Assembly: GCA_020025615.1 (NCBI GenBank) | Contig: JAHHRT010000002.1 | Coordinates: 1 to 42,999 of the forward strand | DNA: 42,999 nt | From: Oscillospiraceae bacterium | Lineage (GTDB): Bacteria > Bacillota > Clostridia > Oscillospirales > Oscillospiraceae | Direction of reading: 5' to 3' | In this document: positions 1-8,918 of the stretch, in pieces | Layout: every line of letters starts with the position of its first letter | How positions within the stretch are numbered: the stretch's first letter is position 1 | The notes under the pieces: model-generated | Seen by the model: only the letters and a program-made list of their open reading frames with translations | Told to the model about the DNA's origin: nothing | Database searches by the model: none | Made by a program: the position numbers and the translations under genes

Positions 1-12
1 AGTGAGAGCATT

Positions 13-42
13 AAAAAGCCGCCCCAAACGGGGCGGCTTTTT
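13..42. terminator. Intrinsic terminator hairpin beyond the purine operon
   Basis: GCCGCCCC (18-25) pairs with GGGGCGGC (30-37) around an AAAC loop. It has A5 on the left and T5 on the right, so it can act on either strand. It lies about 190 bases past the purL stop, and no other hairpin with a T-run was seen between them, so it may be the operon's terminator on the minus strand. It could equally end a plus-strand gene outside the window. Confidence 0.75.
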
Positions 43-53
43 GACTATATAAC

Positions 54-227
54 GATACCGAGCGGGTCAGGGAAGTAACGACTAGCACTGCACTGTGCAC
101 GTATTAGCTGCCCGCCTTGCGGGCTGTGCACGCTCTGGCAGTCGGCACAGTCGGCCGATACCGAGCGGCGAAGGGCAGTAACGAATACAGATCAGCCGAG
201 CACGTATTGGCTGTCCGCCCTGCGGAC
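54..227. repeat. Imperfect direct repeat (two ~71-base units) abutting purL
   Basis: Unit 1 is 54-124 and unit 2 is 157-227, an offset of 103 bases. Both start GATACCGAGCGG, share AGTAACGA and CACGTATT, and end in a GCCCGC/GCGGGC-type hairpin (CCCGCCTTGCGGG in unit 1, TCCGCCCTGCGGA in unit 2). The second unit ends exactly against the purL stop codon. The hairpins differ by compensating base changes, which suggests the folded form matters. No coding potential is evident. Confidence 0.7.
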
Positions 228-3200
228 TTACTTGAAGTACTTGACAGCGGCCTCGAACATCCGAATGTCGTATTCGCCGGGAACGTTCCGATACAGACCC
301 TTGCCAATACGCTCGCTGTGGCCCATCTTGCCGAAGACTCTGCCGTCGGGAGAGGTGATGCCCTCAATGGCGTAGAGAGAGTCGTTGGGGTTGAAGTGCA
401 CATCGGCGGTGGCGTTTCCGTCCAAATCCACGTACTGGGTGGCAATCTGACCGTTGGCTGCCAGCTGACGAATCAGCTCTTCGCTGGCCAGGAACCGGCC
501 TTCGCCGTGGGAAATGGGCACGTTGTACACATCGCCAACGTTGGTCAGGCTCAGCCAGGGGGACTTGTTGGAGGCAATCCGGGTCCGAACAATCCGGCTC
601 TGGTGCCGTGCAATGGTGTTGAAGGTCAGAGTGGGGCAGTTCTCGTCGGTGTCAATGATCTTGCCGAAGGGAACCAGACCCAGCTTGATGAGAGCCTGGA
701 AGCCGTTGCAGATACCGCACATCAGGCCGTCCCGGTTCTCCAGCAGATCGGTGACGCCTTCCTTAATGGCAGCGTTGCGGAAGAAGGCAGTGATGAACTT
801 GCCGGAGCCGTCGGGCTCGTCGCCGCCGGAGAAGCCGCCGGGGATGAAGACCATCTGTGCAGTCTTCAGCTCCTGAGCGAAGCGGTCCACGCTTCTGGCA
901 ATGGCATCGGCAGACAGGTTCTGAATCACCATGATTTCGGGCTCTGCACCGGCGTCCCGCACGGCCTTTGCGGAGTCGTACTCGCAGTTGGTGCCGGGGA
1001 AGGCGGGAATCAGAACCTTGGGACGGGCAACCTTCACAGCGGGAGCCTTGCGCTCCTTAGCCTCAAAGGAGAAGTTCTCCATGGGCTGCTCATTCACAGG
1101 AATGTTGCAGGGATAGACGGATTCCAGCTTGTTCTCGTAGGCGTTCAGCACGGCCTCCTGGGACAGGACCTCGCCGCCCATGGAGAAGCTGCCGTCGGCA
1201 GTGGTGGTGCCGATGAGGGTGCCCACGGTGCCCTCGGTCATTTCCAGAAGGAAGCTGCCGTAGCGATAGCCGAAGATGGTGTCCAGAGACAGGTCCTTTT
1301 CAAAGGCCAGACCCAGACCGTTGCCGAAGCCCATCTTCATGACAGCCTCAGCCACACCGCCCATGCCGGGGGTGTAAGCGGCAACAGCCTTGCCGGAGCG
1401 CAGAAGCTCGGTGACCTGGGTGAAGCAGTCCAGCAGAGACTGGGTCTCGGGCAGACCGTCTTCGTTAAACTTGGGGGTAATCAGGCAGACCTTGTGACCG
1501 GCTGCCTTGAACTCGGGAGACACAACCTCCTGGGTCTTGCCGGTGGTTACGGCGAAGGATACCAGCGTGGGAGGCACGTCCAGATCCTCAAATGTACCGG
1601 ACATGGAGTCCTTGCCGCCGATGGCTGCAATGCCCAGCTCCATCTGTGCCTTGAAGGCACCCAGCAGAGCGGACAGAGGCTTGCCCCAGCGCTGAGGATC
1701 GTGGCCCAGACGCTCGAAGTACTCCTGGAAGGTGAGGTAAACATCCTTGAAGGCGGCACCGCTGGCAACCAGCTTGGAGACGGACTCCACAACTGCCAGA
1801 TATGCGCCGTGGTAGGGGCTCTTCTCGGTGATAAAGGGGTTGTAGCCGAAGGACATGAAGGAGCAGTCGTCGGTGTGCTTCTTCTCCACGGAGATCTTCT
1901 GCACCATGGACTGGATGGGGGTCAGCTGGTTCTTGCCGCCGAAGGGCATGAGAACGGTGCCGGCACCGATGGTGGAGTCGAACCGCTCAGACAGGCCCCG
2001 CTTGGAGCAGGTGTTGAGATCGGTGGCAACCTCCATGAAGTTCTGGGTGAAGCTGCCGGAAACGGACTTCTGGAAGGCCTGAGCCTTGGCAGCTTCCACG
2101 GTGATGTGCTTGTCAGCACCGTTGGAGCTGAGGAAGTCACGGCTGATGTCACAGATGGTCTTGCCATTCCAGCGCATCACCAGACGGGGAGACTCTGTGA
2201 CCTTGGCAACGGGGCAGGCCTGGAGGTTTTCTTCCCCAGCCAGCTCCAGGAACCGAGCCACATCCTTGGCCTCCACTACAACTGCCATACGCTCCTGGGA
2301 TTCGGAGATAGCCAGTTCAGTGCCGTCCAGGCCTTCATACTTCTTGGGAACGGCGTTGAGGTCGATATCCAGGCCGTCAGCCAGCTCGCCGATGGCAACG
2401 GAAACACCGCCTGCACCGAAGTCGTTGCAGCGCTTGATGAGCTTGGAAGCCTCGGCGTTGCGGAACAGTCTCTGGAGCTTCCGCTCCTCGGGGGCGTTGC
2501 CCTTCTGGACTTCTGCGCCGCAGGATTCCAGGGACTCTACCGTGTGGCTCTTGGAGGAGCCGGTAGCACCGCCGCAGCCGTCACGACCGGTGGAGCCGCC
2601 CAGCAGGATTACTACATCACCGGGGTCCGGGCACTCCCGACGGACATTCTCCGCAGGGGTAGCAGCGATAACAGCACCAATCTCCATACGCTTTGCAGCA
2701 TAGCCGGGATGGTAGATTTCATCTACAATGCCGGTGGCAAGACCAATCTGGTTGCCGTAGGAGGAGTAGCCGGCAGCAGCGGTGGTGACGATCTTCCGCT
2801 GGGGCAGCTTTCCGGGCATGGTCTCGGAGACAGGCTTCAGGGGGTCAGCGGCACCGGTGACACGCATAGCGCCGTAGACATAGGAACGACCGGACAGAGG
2901 ATCGCGGATAGCACCGCCGATGCAGGTGGCAGCACCGCCGAAGGGCTCAATCTCTGTGGGGTGGTTGTGGGTTTCGTTCTTAAACAGCAGCAGCCAGGGC
3001 TGAACCTCGCCGTCCACAGTCACATCCATCTTGACGGTGCAGGCGTTGATTTCTTCGGATTCGTCCAGCTTCTGGAGCTTTCCGGCGGCCTTCAGAGCCT
3101 TTACGGAAATGGTGGCAAGGTCCATGAGGCAGATGGGCTTTGCGCTGCGGCCCAGAGCGTTCCGGGCGGCAATGTACTCCTCATAGGTCTTCTGAACCAG

Positions 3201-3917
3201 GGGGTCCTGGAAGGAAACCTGGTCAATAATGGTGCCGAAGGTGGTGTGACGGCAGTGGTCAGACCAGTAGGTGTCGATCATGCGGATCTCGGTGATGGTG
3301 GGGTCCCGCTTCTCCTCCTGGAAGTACTTCTGGCAGAAGGTGATATCGTCCAGGTCCATGGCCAGGCCGTACTGGCGGATGAAGTCAGCCAGAGCATCCC
3401 GGTCCAGATTGATGAAGCCGTTGAGGGTGGCTACCTCGGTGGGAATGTCGTACTGGGCAGCCAGGGTCTTGGGCATTTCCAGAGAGGCTTCCCGGGCCTC
3501 CACAGGGTTAATGACATACTTCTTGAGGGCGTCAATGTCAGCCTGGGAGAGCTTGCCGTAGAGGGCATAGACCTTGGCGGTGCGGATGGTGGGGCGGTCG
3601 CCCTGGGAGATGATCTGGATGCACTGGGCGGCGGAGTCGGCTCTCTGGTCGAACTGACCGGGGAGGTACTCGGTAGCAAAGACAGATGCGCCGGAAAGGT
3701 CGATTTCCTTGGAGGCGTTGTCTACCTGGGGCTCAGAGAACACCGTGTTTACAGCGGAGTTGAACAGCTCCTCGGTGATGTTTTCAGCGTCATAGCGGTT
3801 GAAAATCCGAACATTTTCCAGATTTTCCATGCCCAGCAGATTCCGGGCATCTCCCAGCAGGGACTTGGCTTCGGCTTCCAGGCCGGGCTTTTTCTCAACA
3901 TAAATACGATATACCAT
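228..3917 (-). CDS. purL: Phosphoribosylformylglycinamidine synthase, single-chain PurL
   Basis: Converts FGAR, glutamine and ATP to FGAM, step 4 of de novo purine synthesis in the cytoplasm. At 1229 residues it is the large fused form: a PurS-like N-terminus (about 1-150), two AIR-synthase-like halves with the DHCRHTTF motif at 220-227, and a C-terminal class I glutamine amidotransferase from about 965. The amidotransferase nucleophile is Cys1070 in GICNGFQ, and His1200/Glu1202 in GHSERI complete the triad, so the glutaminase looks intact. It is the last gene of the operon, 14 bases after purD. Start ATG follows GGAGGATCATTC. Large fused PurL is typical of proteobacteria and is also found in many gut Clostridia, whereas Bacillus splits it into PurS/Q/L. 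Confidence 0.97.
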   Translation of the reverse strand: MVYRIYVEKKPGLEAEAKSLLGDARNLLGMENLENVRIFNRYDAENITEELFNSAVNTVFSEPQVDNASKEIDLSGASVFATEYLPGQFDQRADSAAQCIQIISQGDRPTIRTAKVYALYGKLSQADIDALKKYVINPVEAREASLEMPKTLAAQYDIPTEVATLNGFINLDRDALADFIRQYGLAMDLDDITFCQKYFQEEKRDPTITEIRMIDTYWSDHCRHTTFGTIIDQVSFQDPLVQKTYEEYIAARNALGRSAKPICLMDLATISVKALKAAGKLQKLDESEEINACTVKMDVTVDGEVQPWLLLFKNETHNHPTEIEPFGGAATCIGGAIRDPLSGRSYVYGAMRVTGAADPLKPVSETMPGKLPQRKIVTTAAAGYSSYGNQIGLATGIVDEIYHPGYAAKRMEIGAVIAATPAENVRRECPDPGDVVILLGGSTGRDGCGGATGSSKSHTVESLESCGAEVQKGNAPEERKLQRLFRNAEASKLIKRCNDFGAGGVSVAIGELADGLDIDLNAVPKKYEGLDGTELAISESQERMAVVVEAKDVARFLELAGEENLQACPVAKVTESPRLVMRWNGKTICDISRDFLSSNGADKHITVEAAKAQAFQKSVSGSFTQNFMEVATDLNTCSKRGLSERFDSTIGAGTVLMPFGGKNQLTPIQSMVQKISVEKKHTDDCSFMSFGYNPFITEKSPYHGAYLAVVESVSKLVASGAAFKDVYLTFQEYFERLGHDPQRWGKPLSALLGAFKAQMELGIAAIGGKDSMSGTFEDLDVPPTLVSFAVTTGKTQEVVSPEFKAAGHKVCLITPKFNEDGLPETQSLLDCFTQVTELLRSGKAVAAYTPGMGGVAEAVMKMGFGNGLGLAFEKDLSLDTIFGYRYGSFLLEMTEGTVGTLIGTTTADGSFSMGGEVLSQEAVLNAYENKLESVYPCNIPVNEQPMENFSFEAKERKAPAVKVARPKVLIPAFPGTNCEYDSAKAVRDAGAEPEIMVIQNLSADAIARSVDRFAQELKTAQMVFIPGGFSGGDEPDGSGKFITAFFRNAAIKEGVTDLLENRDGLMCGICNGFQALIKLGLVPFGKIIDTDENCPTLTFNTIARHQSRIVRTRIASNKSPWLSLTNVGDVYNVPISHGEGRFLASEELIRQLAANGQIATQYVDLDGNATADVHFNPNDSLYAIEGITSPDGRVFGKMGHSERIGKGLYRNVPGEYDIRMFEAAVKYFK

Positions 3918-3931
3918 GAATGATCCTCCAA

Positions 3932-5197
3932 TTATTTCAGGGCCTGCAGTGCACGCTGACCAATGTCGCTTCTGCGGTAGGAATTTTCAAAGGAAACGCC
4001 GTCACAGATTCGGTAGGCTTCGGCAATGGCCTCTTCCAGGGTGTTTCCAATGGCAGTGGTGCCGGTGACACGACCGCCGGAGGTGACCAGCGTGCCGTTT
4101 TCCAGCTTGGCACCGGCAACGAAGGTGTGTTCCTTGGCCTCACGGGTCATGGTGATGGGGAAGCCCTTCTTGTAGGCGGTGGGATAGCCGTCGGAGGCCA
4201 GAATCACGCAGCAGGCGTGCTTGTCGCTGAAACGGACTTCGGTTTCTTCCAGGGTGCCGTTGGTGGTTGCCTGCATCACGGTGAGCAGGTCGCTTTCCAG
4301 CAGAGGCAGAACCACCTGGGTTTCGGGGTCACCGAACCGGCAGTTGTACTCAATGACCTTGGGGCCGTTGGGAGTCAGCATCAGGCCGAAGTAGAGGCAG
4401 CCCTTGAAGGTCCGGCCCTCGGCGTTCATAGCCGCAATGGTGGGCAGGAAAATTTCCTTCATGCAGCGCTCTGCAATCTCCGGGGTGTAGTAGGGGTTGG
4501 GGGCCACAGTGCCCATGCCGCCGGTGTTGAGACCGGTGTCATTGTCCCGTGCCCGCTTGTGGTCCATGGAGGACACCATAGGCTTGACGCACTTTCCGTC
4601 GGTGAAGGACAGAACGGAAACCTCGGGGCCGGTGAGGAACTCTTCAATGACGATATGATCACCGCTGCTGCCGAAGACCCGGTCCGCCATCATGGAGCGG
4701 ACGGCATCCTTGGCCTCTTCGCGGGTATTTGCAATGATAACGCCCTTGCCCAGAGCCAGGCCGTCGGCCTTGATGACAGTGGGAATGGGGGCAGTGTCCA
4801 GATAGGTGAGGGCAGCTTCCATGTTGTCGAAGACCTCATACTGGGCAGTGGGAATCCCGTATTTCTTCATCAGGTCCTTGGAAAAGACCTTGCTGCCTTC
4901 GATGATGGCGGCGTTGGCCCGGGGACCGAAGCAGGGGATGCCCTCGGCTTCCAGGGCGTCAACAGCACCCAGGACCAGGGGATCGTCGGGGGCTACCACA
5001 GCGTAGTCGATGTGGTTTTCCTTGGCGAAGGCTACGATTTGGGGAATCTCTTTAGCACCGATGGGCACACAGACAGCATCCGCAGCGATGCCGCCGTTGC
5101 CGGGGAGTGCGTAGATGGTCTCTACAGTGGGATTCTTTTTGAGAGAGCGGATGATGGCGTGCTCACGACCGCCGCCGCCTACAACGAGAATGTTCAT
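3932..5197 (-). CDS. purD: Phosphoribosylamine-glycine ligase (GARS)
   Basis: Joins phosphoribosylamine and glycine using ATP to give GAR, step 2 of purine synthesis. The 421-residue protein has the usual length and ATP-grasp layout. The N-terminal GGGGREHA motif (7-14) marks the preATP-grasp fold, the VIKADGLALGKG segment is in the ATP-grasp domain, and EYNCRFGDPETQ carries the metal-binding acidic residues. It lies between purH and purL in the purine operon. An 89-base gap with a strong hairpin separates it from purH. GGAGGT precedes the ATG. Confidence 0.96.
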   Translation of the reverse strand: MNILVVGGGGREHAIIRSLKKNPTVETIYALPGNGGIAADAVCVPIGAKEIPQIVAFAKENHIDYAVVAPDDPLVLGAVDALEAEGIPCFGPRANAAIIEGSKVFSKDLMKKYGIPTAQYEVFDNMEAALTYLDTAPIPTVIKADGLALGKGVIIANTREEAKDAVRSMMADRVFGSSGDHIVIEEFLTGPEVSVLSFTDGKCVKPMVSSMDHKRARDNDTGLNTGGMGTVAPNPYYTPEIAERCMKEIFLPTIAAMNAEGRTFKGCLYFGLMLTPNGPKVIEYNCRFGDPETQVVLPLLESDLLTVMQATTNGTLEETEVRFSDKHACCVILASDGYPTAYKKGFPITMTREAKEHTFVAGAKLENGTLVTSGGRVTGTTAIGNTLEEAIAEAYRICDGVSFENSYRRSDIGQRALQALK

Positions 5198-5241
5198 ATG
5201 GACCTCCTGCTACTTGTAGAATATATTTGCGATAACGCACC

Positions 5242-5274
5242 CATAGGGGACAGTGAAAATCGCTGTCCCCTATG
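5242..5274. repeat. 12-bp perfect hairpin between purH and purD
   Basis: CATAGGGGACAG (5242-5253) is perfectly complementary to CTGTCCCCTATG (5263-5274), with a 9-base A/T-rich loop. No T-run follows on the minus (operon) strand, so it is not an ordinary terminator. It may be an mRNA processing or stability element, or a small repeat remnant. Confidence 0.7.
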
Positions 5275-5286
5275 CGGAAAAAAATC

Positions 5287-6471
5287 TTAATGATGGAAAA
5301 GACGCATGCCGGTGAAGGCCATGACGACATTGTTCTTGTCGCACTCCTCAATGACCAGATCGTCACGAATGGAGCCGCCGGGCTGAGCAATGTAGCTGAC
5401 ACCGGAGCGGACTGCCCGCTTGATGTTGTCGGGGAAGGGGAAGAAGGCATCGGAGCCCAGGGCAACGCCATGGATTCCAGCCAGGAATTCCCGCTTGTCC
5501 TCTTCGGTGAGGCGCTCGGGCTGCCGGGTGAAGTAGTTCTGCCAGATACCGTCGGCGCAGACATCCTCTTCATTGCCGTTGATGTAGCCATCAATGACAT
5601 TGTCCCGGTTGGGACGGCCCAGGTCTTCCCGGAAGGGCAGAGCCAGGGTCTTGGGATGCTGACGGAGGAAGAAGGTATCTGCCTTGGAGCCAGCCAGCCG
5701 GGTGCAGTGAATCCGGGACTGCTGACCTGCGCCCACGCCCACAGCCTGTCCGTCATAGGCAAAGCAGACGGAGTTGGACTGGGTGTACTTGAGGGTGATC
5801 AGGGAGATAATGAGGTCAATGACGGCACTTTCAGGAAGTTCCTTGTTGACAGTGACCCGGTTTTCCAGAAGCTCCCGGTTAATCTTAAAGTTGTTCCGGC
5901 CCTGCTGGAAGGTGATGCCGAAGACCTGCTTGGTCTCCTGCTCGGCAGGCACATAGTCAGGGTCGATGGCAACCACGTTGTAGCCGCCCTTGCGCTTGCT
6001 CTTGAGAATTTCCAGAGCTTCGGGCTCATAGCCGGGGGCGATGACACCGTCGGAGACCTCCCGGGCGATGAGCTTTGCGGTGGTTACGTCGCAGATGTCA
6101 GACAGAGCCACCCAGTCGCCGAAGGAGCACATCCGGTCCGTACCTCTGGCACGGGCGTAGGCACAGGCCAGGGGGCTGTCGTCCAGCTCGGGAACATCGT
6201 CCACGAAGCAGGCCTTCTTGAGATTGTCGGACAGGGGCTTGCCCACAGCAGCAGAGGTGGGGGAGACGTGCTTAAAGGAGGTGACGGCACACAGGCCGGT
6301 GGCTTCCTTCAGCTCCTTGACCAGCTGCCAGGAGTTCAGGGCATCCAGGAAGTTAATGTAGCCGGGACGACCATTCAGAATGGTGATGGGAAGCTCCCGG
6401 TCGTCTGCCATGTAGATTCGGGAGGGCTTCTGGTTGGGATTACAGCCGTACTTCAGAGCAAATTCCTTCAT
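5287..6471 (-). CDS. purH: AICAR formyltransferase, stand-alone PurH C-terminal domain
   Basis: Transfers a formyl group from 10-formyl-THF to AICAR (ZMP), giving FAICAR, step 9 of purine synthesis. The protein corresponds only to the transformylase half of bifunctional PurH. It has the family's FKHVSPTSAA segment with the catalytic Lys-His pair (about 67-68) but no N-terminal MGS-like cyclohydrolase domain. The missing activity is supplied by the PurO-type gene immediately upstream. An ATG nine bases earlier (6480) is also open, but the GAGG motif abuts it, whereas it lies 10 bases before the ATG at 6471, so the shorter start (394 residues) is preferred. The substrate ZMP and its triphosphate ZTP are the ligands of the riboswitch that heads this operon. 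Confidence 0.92.
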   Translation of the reverse strand: MKEFALKYGCNPNQKPSRIYMADDRELPITILNGRPGYINFLDALNSWQLVKELKEATGLCAVTSFKHVSPTSAAVGKPLSDNLKKACFVDDVPELDDSPLACAYARARGTDRMCSFGDWVALSDICDVTTAKLIAREVSDGVIAPGYEPEALEILKSKRKGGYNVVAIDPDYVPAEQETKQVFGITFQQGRNNFKINRELLENRVTVNKELPESAVIDLIISLITLKYTQSNSVCFAYDGQAVGVGAGQQSRIHCTRLAGSKADTFFLRQHPKTLALPFREDLGRPNRDNVIDGYINGNEEDVCADGIWQNYFTRQPERLTEEDKREFLAGIHGVALGSDAFFPFPDNIKRAVRSGVSYIAQPGGSIRDDLVIEECDKNNVVMAFTGMRLFHH

Positions 6472-6483
6472 TTTCAGCATACC

Positions 6484-7203
6484 TCACACATTTTTATTGA
6501 TAATCCGGTTTTCTTCGCCGCCGGTGGCAAGGTTTACATAGCGAACATAGAGGGAGATCTTGTTGTTCTCATCCAGAGCGTTCCAGATCTCCTGGGTGAA
6601 TGTGTCAATGTCGTTGGGGATGGATACCCGCTCAGGCTCACCCTGGAAGGTGGGGATGGGGTTTCCGTCGCAGACATAGGTGTGGATGAAGTGACCCAGA
6701 CCTGCCTTTGCACCGTAGCGATAGAAGAAACGGTTGCAGAAGGAGCCTTCCTCGTCGCCGGACTTGAGGATGCTCATCTGGTAGGAGAAATCCTCGCCCT
6801 GGAAGGTCAGCATACCGCTGATTCGGGGGGTGAAGTTGGGGCCGTCAGGCTCAAACTCCCGGCGCATCAGGGCTTCGTCGAAGGTCTCGCCGGAGGTGAG
6901 ACCCTGGTAGATGGTGTCGGTCTGGTCGCCGTTGGTGACGATGAGCTTGTTTTCATACTTCCGCAGAGCGGCGTAGATGATGAGGCTGGGGTCCTCTACC
7001 TTGCTGGCGTCAAAGGGCTCGGTAAATACGGCCTGGTCCCGCTGGACAAAGACCCGGTTGCGGCTGTTGGCACTGCGGCCCATGATGAAATAGGCGGCAA
7101 CGGCGTGTCTGCCGTCGGCGGTTTTGCCGATGACGATGCCCCGGCCGGGGTAGGCATTGCCCGTCAGACGCTGGGCCATGGACTGAATTTCATACACGTT
7201 CAT
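6484..7203 (-). CDS. purO: IMP cyclohydrolase, PurO type
   Basis: Probable ring closure of FAICAR to IMP, the last step of purine synthesis. The 239-residue protein resembles the archaeal-type IMP cyclohydrolase family, also found in Clostridia, with an NTN-hydrolase-like fold (N-terminal GNAYPGRGIVIGKTADG region, then MGRSANSRNRVF). It does not resemble the MGS-like domain of PurH. It sits between purN and purH and completes a split PurH pathway. The gap to purN is 3 bases and to purH about 12 bases, so it is surely cotranscribed. Family assignment is from sequence pattern and context and was not tested by search. Confidence 0.88.
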   Translation of the reverse strand: MNVYEIQSMAQRLTGNAYPGRGIVIGKTADGRHAVAAYFIMGRSANSRNRVFVQRDQAVFTEPFDASKVEDPSLIIYAALRKYENKLIVTNGDQTDTIYQGLTSGETFDEALMRREFEPDGPNFTPRISGMLTFQGEDFSYQMSILKSGDEEGSFCNRFFYRYGAKAGLGHFIHTYVCDGNPIPTFQGEPERVSIPNDIDTFTQEIWNALDENNKISLYVRYVNLATGGEENRIINKNV

Positions 7204-7206
7204 TGG

Positions 7207-7809
7207 TTATTCTCCTCCTAACATGGATGCACAGACCGTTTCTGCAGCCTGGGGCAGAAGAATCCACTCTGCCTGCTCCATGACTCTGCGCTGTAGAATT
7301 TCGGGGGTGTCGCCGGGAAGAATCTCCACGGCCTTCTGGGCGATGATTTCACCGCCGTCGGGGATTTCATTGACGAAGTGAACAGTGGCACCGGTGACCT
7401 TGACACCGTAGTCAAGGGCAGCCTGGTGAACCCGCAGCCCGTAGAATCCCTCGCCGCAGAAGCTGGGAATCAGGGAGGGGTGGATGTTCAGAATCCGCCG
7501 GGGATACCGGGCGGTGAAGTTTTCCGTCAGGATGGTCATGAAGCCCGCCAGGACAATCACCTGGATTCCGTGGGAATCCAGAACCTGGGCAAGCTTTTCT
7601 TCAAAAGCGGCCTGAGAGCCACATTCTTTTTTGAGAATGGTCTCGGTGGCAATTCCGGCTTTTCTGGCCCGCTCCAGGGCATAGGCCCCGGCGGTGTTGG
7701 AAACCACCAGGGAGATCTTGCCGCTGTGGAGGATGCCGCTTGCCTGGGCATCGATGAGGGCCTGCAGGTTGGTGCCGCCGCCGGAGACCAGAACAGCGAT
7801 GTTAATCAA
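7207..7809 (-). CDS. purN: Phosphoribosylglycinamide formyltransferase
   Basis: Formylates GAR with 10-formyl-THF to give FGAR, step 3 of purine synthesis. It has 200 residues, the usual PurN length. The N-terminal LVSGGGTNLQALIDA motif (7-21) binds the substrate phosphate. The catalytic residues Asn108 and His110 in LNIHPSLIP and Asp151 in EIPDGG are all present. Its ATG overlaps the purM stop by four bases (ATGA), indicating translational coupling. Confidence 0.96.
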   Translation of the reverse strand: MINIAVLVSGGGTNLQALIDAQASGILHSGKISLVVSNTAGAYALERARKAGIATETILKKECGSQAAFEEKLAQVLDSHGIQVIVLAGFMTILTENFTARYPRRILNIHPSLIPSFCGEGFYGLRVHQAALDYGVKVTGATVHFVNEIPDGGEIIAQKAVEILPGDTPEILQRRVMEQAEWILLPQAAETVCASMLGGE

Positions 7810-8855
7810 GCCAGAATCACCTTTTCTTCGCCCTTTTCGATGGTGCCGATGACATAGGCATCCTCGCCGTGGGCAGTGAGAATCTGGAGAGCGGTCTGGA
7901 CCTGGTCAGCAGGAACGATGACGCTCATGCCAACGCCCATGTTGAAGGTGTTGAACATATCCCGCTGGGGAATATTGCCGGTCTCGGCAATGAGCTGGAA
8001 GATGGGCAGAATCTTGACAGATGCCAGGTCGATCTTGGCGCACAGGCCGTCGGGGATGGAACGGGGAATGTTCTCGTAGAAGCCGCCGCCGGTGATGTGG
8101 GAGATACCCTTCACATCCACCTTTTCCAGCAGAGCCAGGATGCTCTTGACATAGATCCGGGTGGGGGTCAGCAGGGTTTCGCCGATGGACTTGCCGCCCA
8201 GAGCCTGGCAGGGCTTCATGAGGTCGGGGTTGTTCTCTACGTCGAAGACCTTGCGGACCAGGCTGAAGCCGTTGGAGTGAACACCGGAGGAAGCCAGAGC
8301 GATGACCACATCGCCCTCTGCCATGCGGGTGTTGTCGATGATCTTCTTCTTGTCCACCATGCCCACGGAGAAGCCGGCCAGATCGTAGTCATCCTCAGCC
8401 ATCATGCCGGGATGCTCTGCGGTTTCGCCGCCGATCAGGGCGCTGCCGGACTGGACACAGCCCTCAGCCACGCCGGAGACGATATCGGCAATCTTCTCGG
8501 GGATGTTCTTGCCGCAGGCGATGTAGTCCAGGAAAAACAGGGGCTTTGCACCGCAGCAGATGACGTCGTTGACGCACATAGCCACGCAGTCGATGCCGAT
8601 GGTGTCATGCTTATCCATGAGCATGGCGATTTTCAGCTTGGTGCCCACGCCGTCGGTGCCGGAGACCAGAACGGGCTCCTCCATGCCGGTGAGGTTCAGA
8701 CCAAAGCATCCGCCAAAGCCGCCCACGTCGTCCAGGCATCCTTCGTTGCGGGTGCGGGCCACGTGCTTCTTCATCAGCTCAACGGACTTATAACCTGCGG
8801 TGATGTCTACACCGGCAGCAGCATAGCTGGCGGACTGGGAGTTCTTGTGATCCAT
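7806..8855 (-). CDS. purM: Phosphoribosylformylglycinamidine cyclo-ligase (AIR synthetase)
   Basis: Closes FGAM to AIR with ATP, step 5 of purine synthesis. The 349-residue protein has the canonical PurM landmarks: YAAAGVDITAGYKSVELMK at the N-terminus, SGTDGVGTKLKIA (the glycine-rich nucleotide loop), DCVAMCVNDVICCGA, GGETAEHPGM and HITGGGFYENIPR. It is a homodimeric cytoplasmic enzyme. It lies 63 bases downstream of purF and overlaps purN by four bases. AAAGGAGC is the ribosome binding site. Confidence 0.97.
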   Translation of the reverse strand: MDHKNSQSASYAAAGVDITAGYKSVELMKKHVARTRNEGCLDDVGGFGGCFGLNLTGMEEPVLVSGTDGVGTKLKIAMLMDKHDTIGIDCVAMCVNDVICCGAKPLFFLDYIACGKNIPEKIADIVSGVAEGCVQSGSALIGGETAEHPGMMAEDDYDLAGFSVGMVDKKKIIDNTRMAEGDVVIALASSGVHSNGFSLVRKVFDVENNPDLMKPCQALGGKSIGETLLTPTRIYVKSILALLEKVDVKGISHITGGGFYENIPRSIPDGLCAKIDLASVKILPIFQLIAETGNIPQRDMFNTFNMGVGMSVIVPADQVQTALQILTAHGEDAYVIGTIEKGEEKVILA

Positions 8856-8918
8856 GATAAAGCTCCTTTTATAGTTAAATAGTAGAAACGAAAAATGATA
8901 GCTGGGCTGGAATGTTCA

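Noticed and set aside
117..3923. Very long plus-strand open frame (about 1268 codons) opposite purL
   Set aside because: It mirrors purL codon structure (high GC third positions), its protein is glycine/leucine/valine-rich with no domain, and it has no ribosome binding site. It is the antisense shadow of a certain gene.
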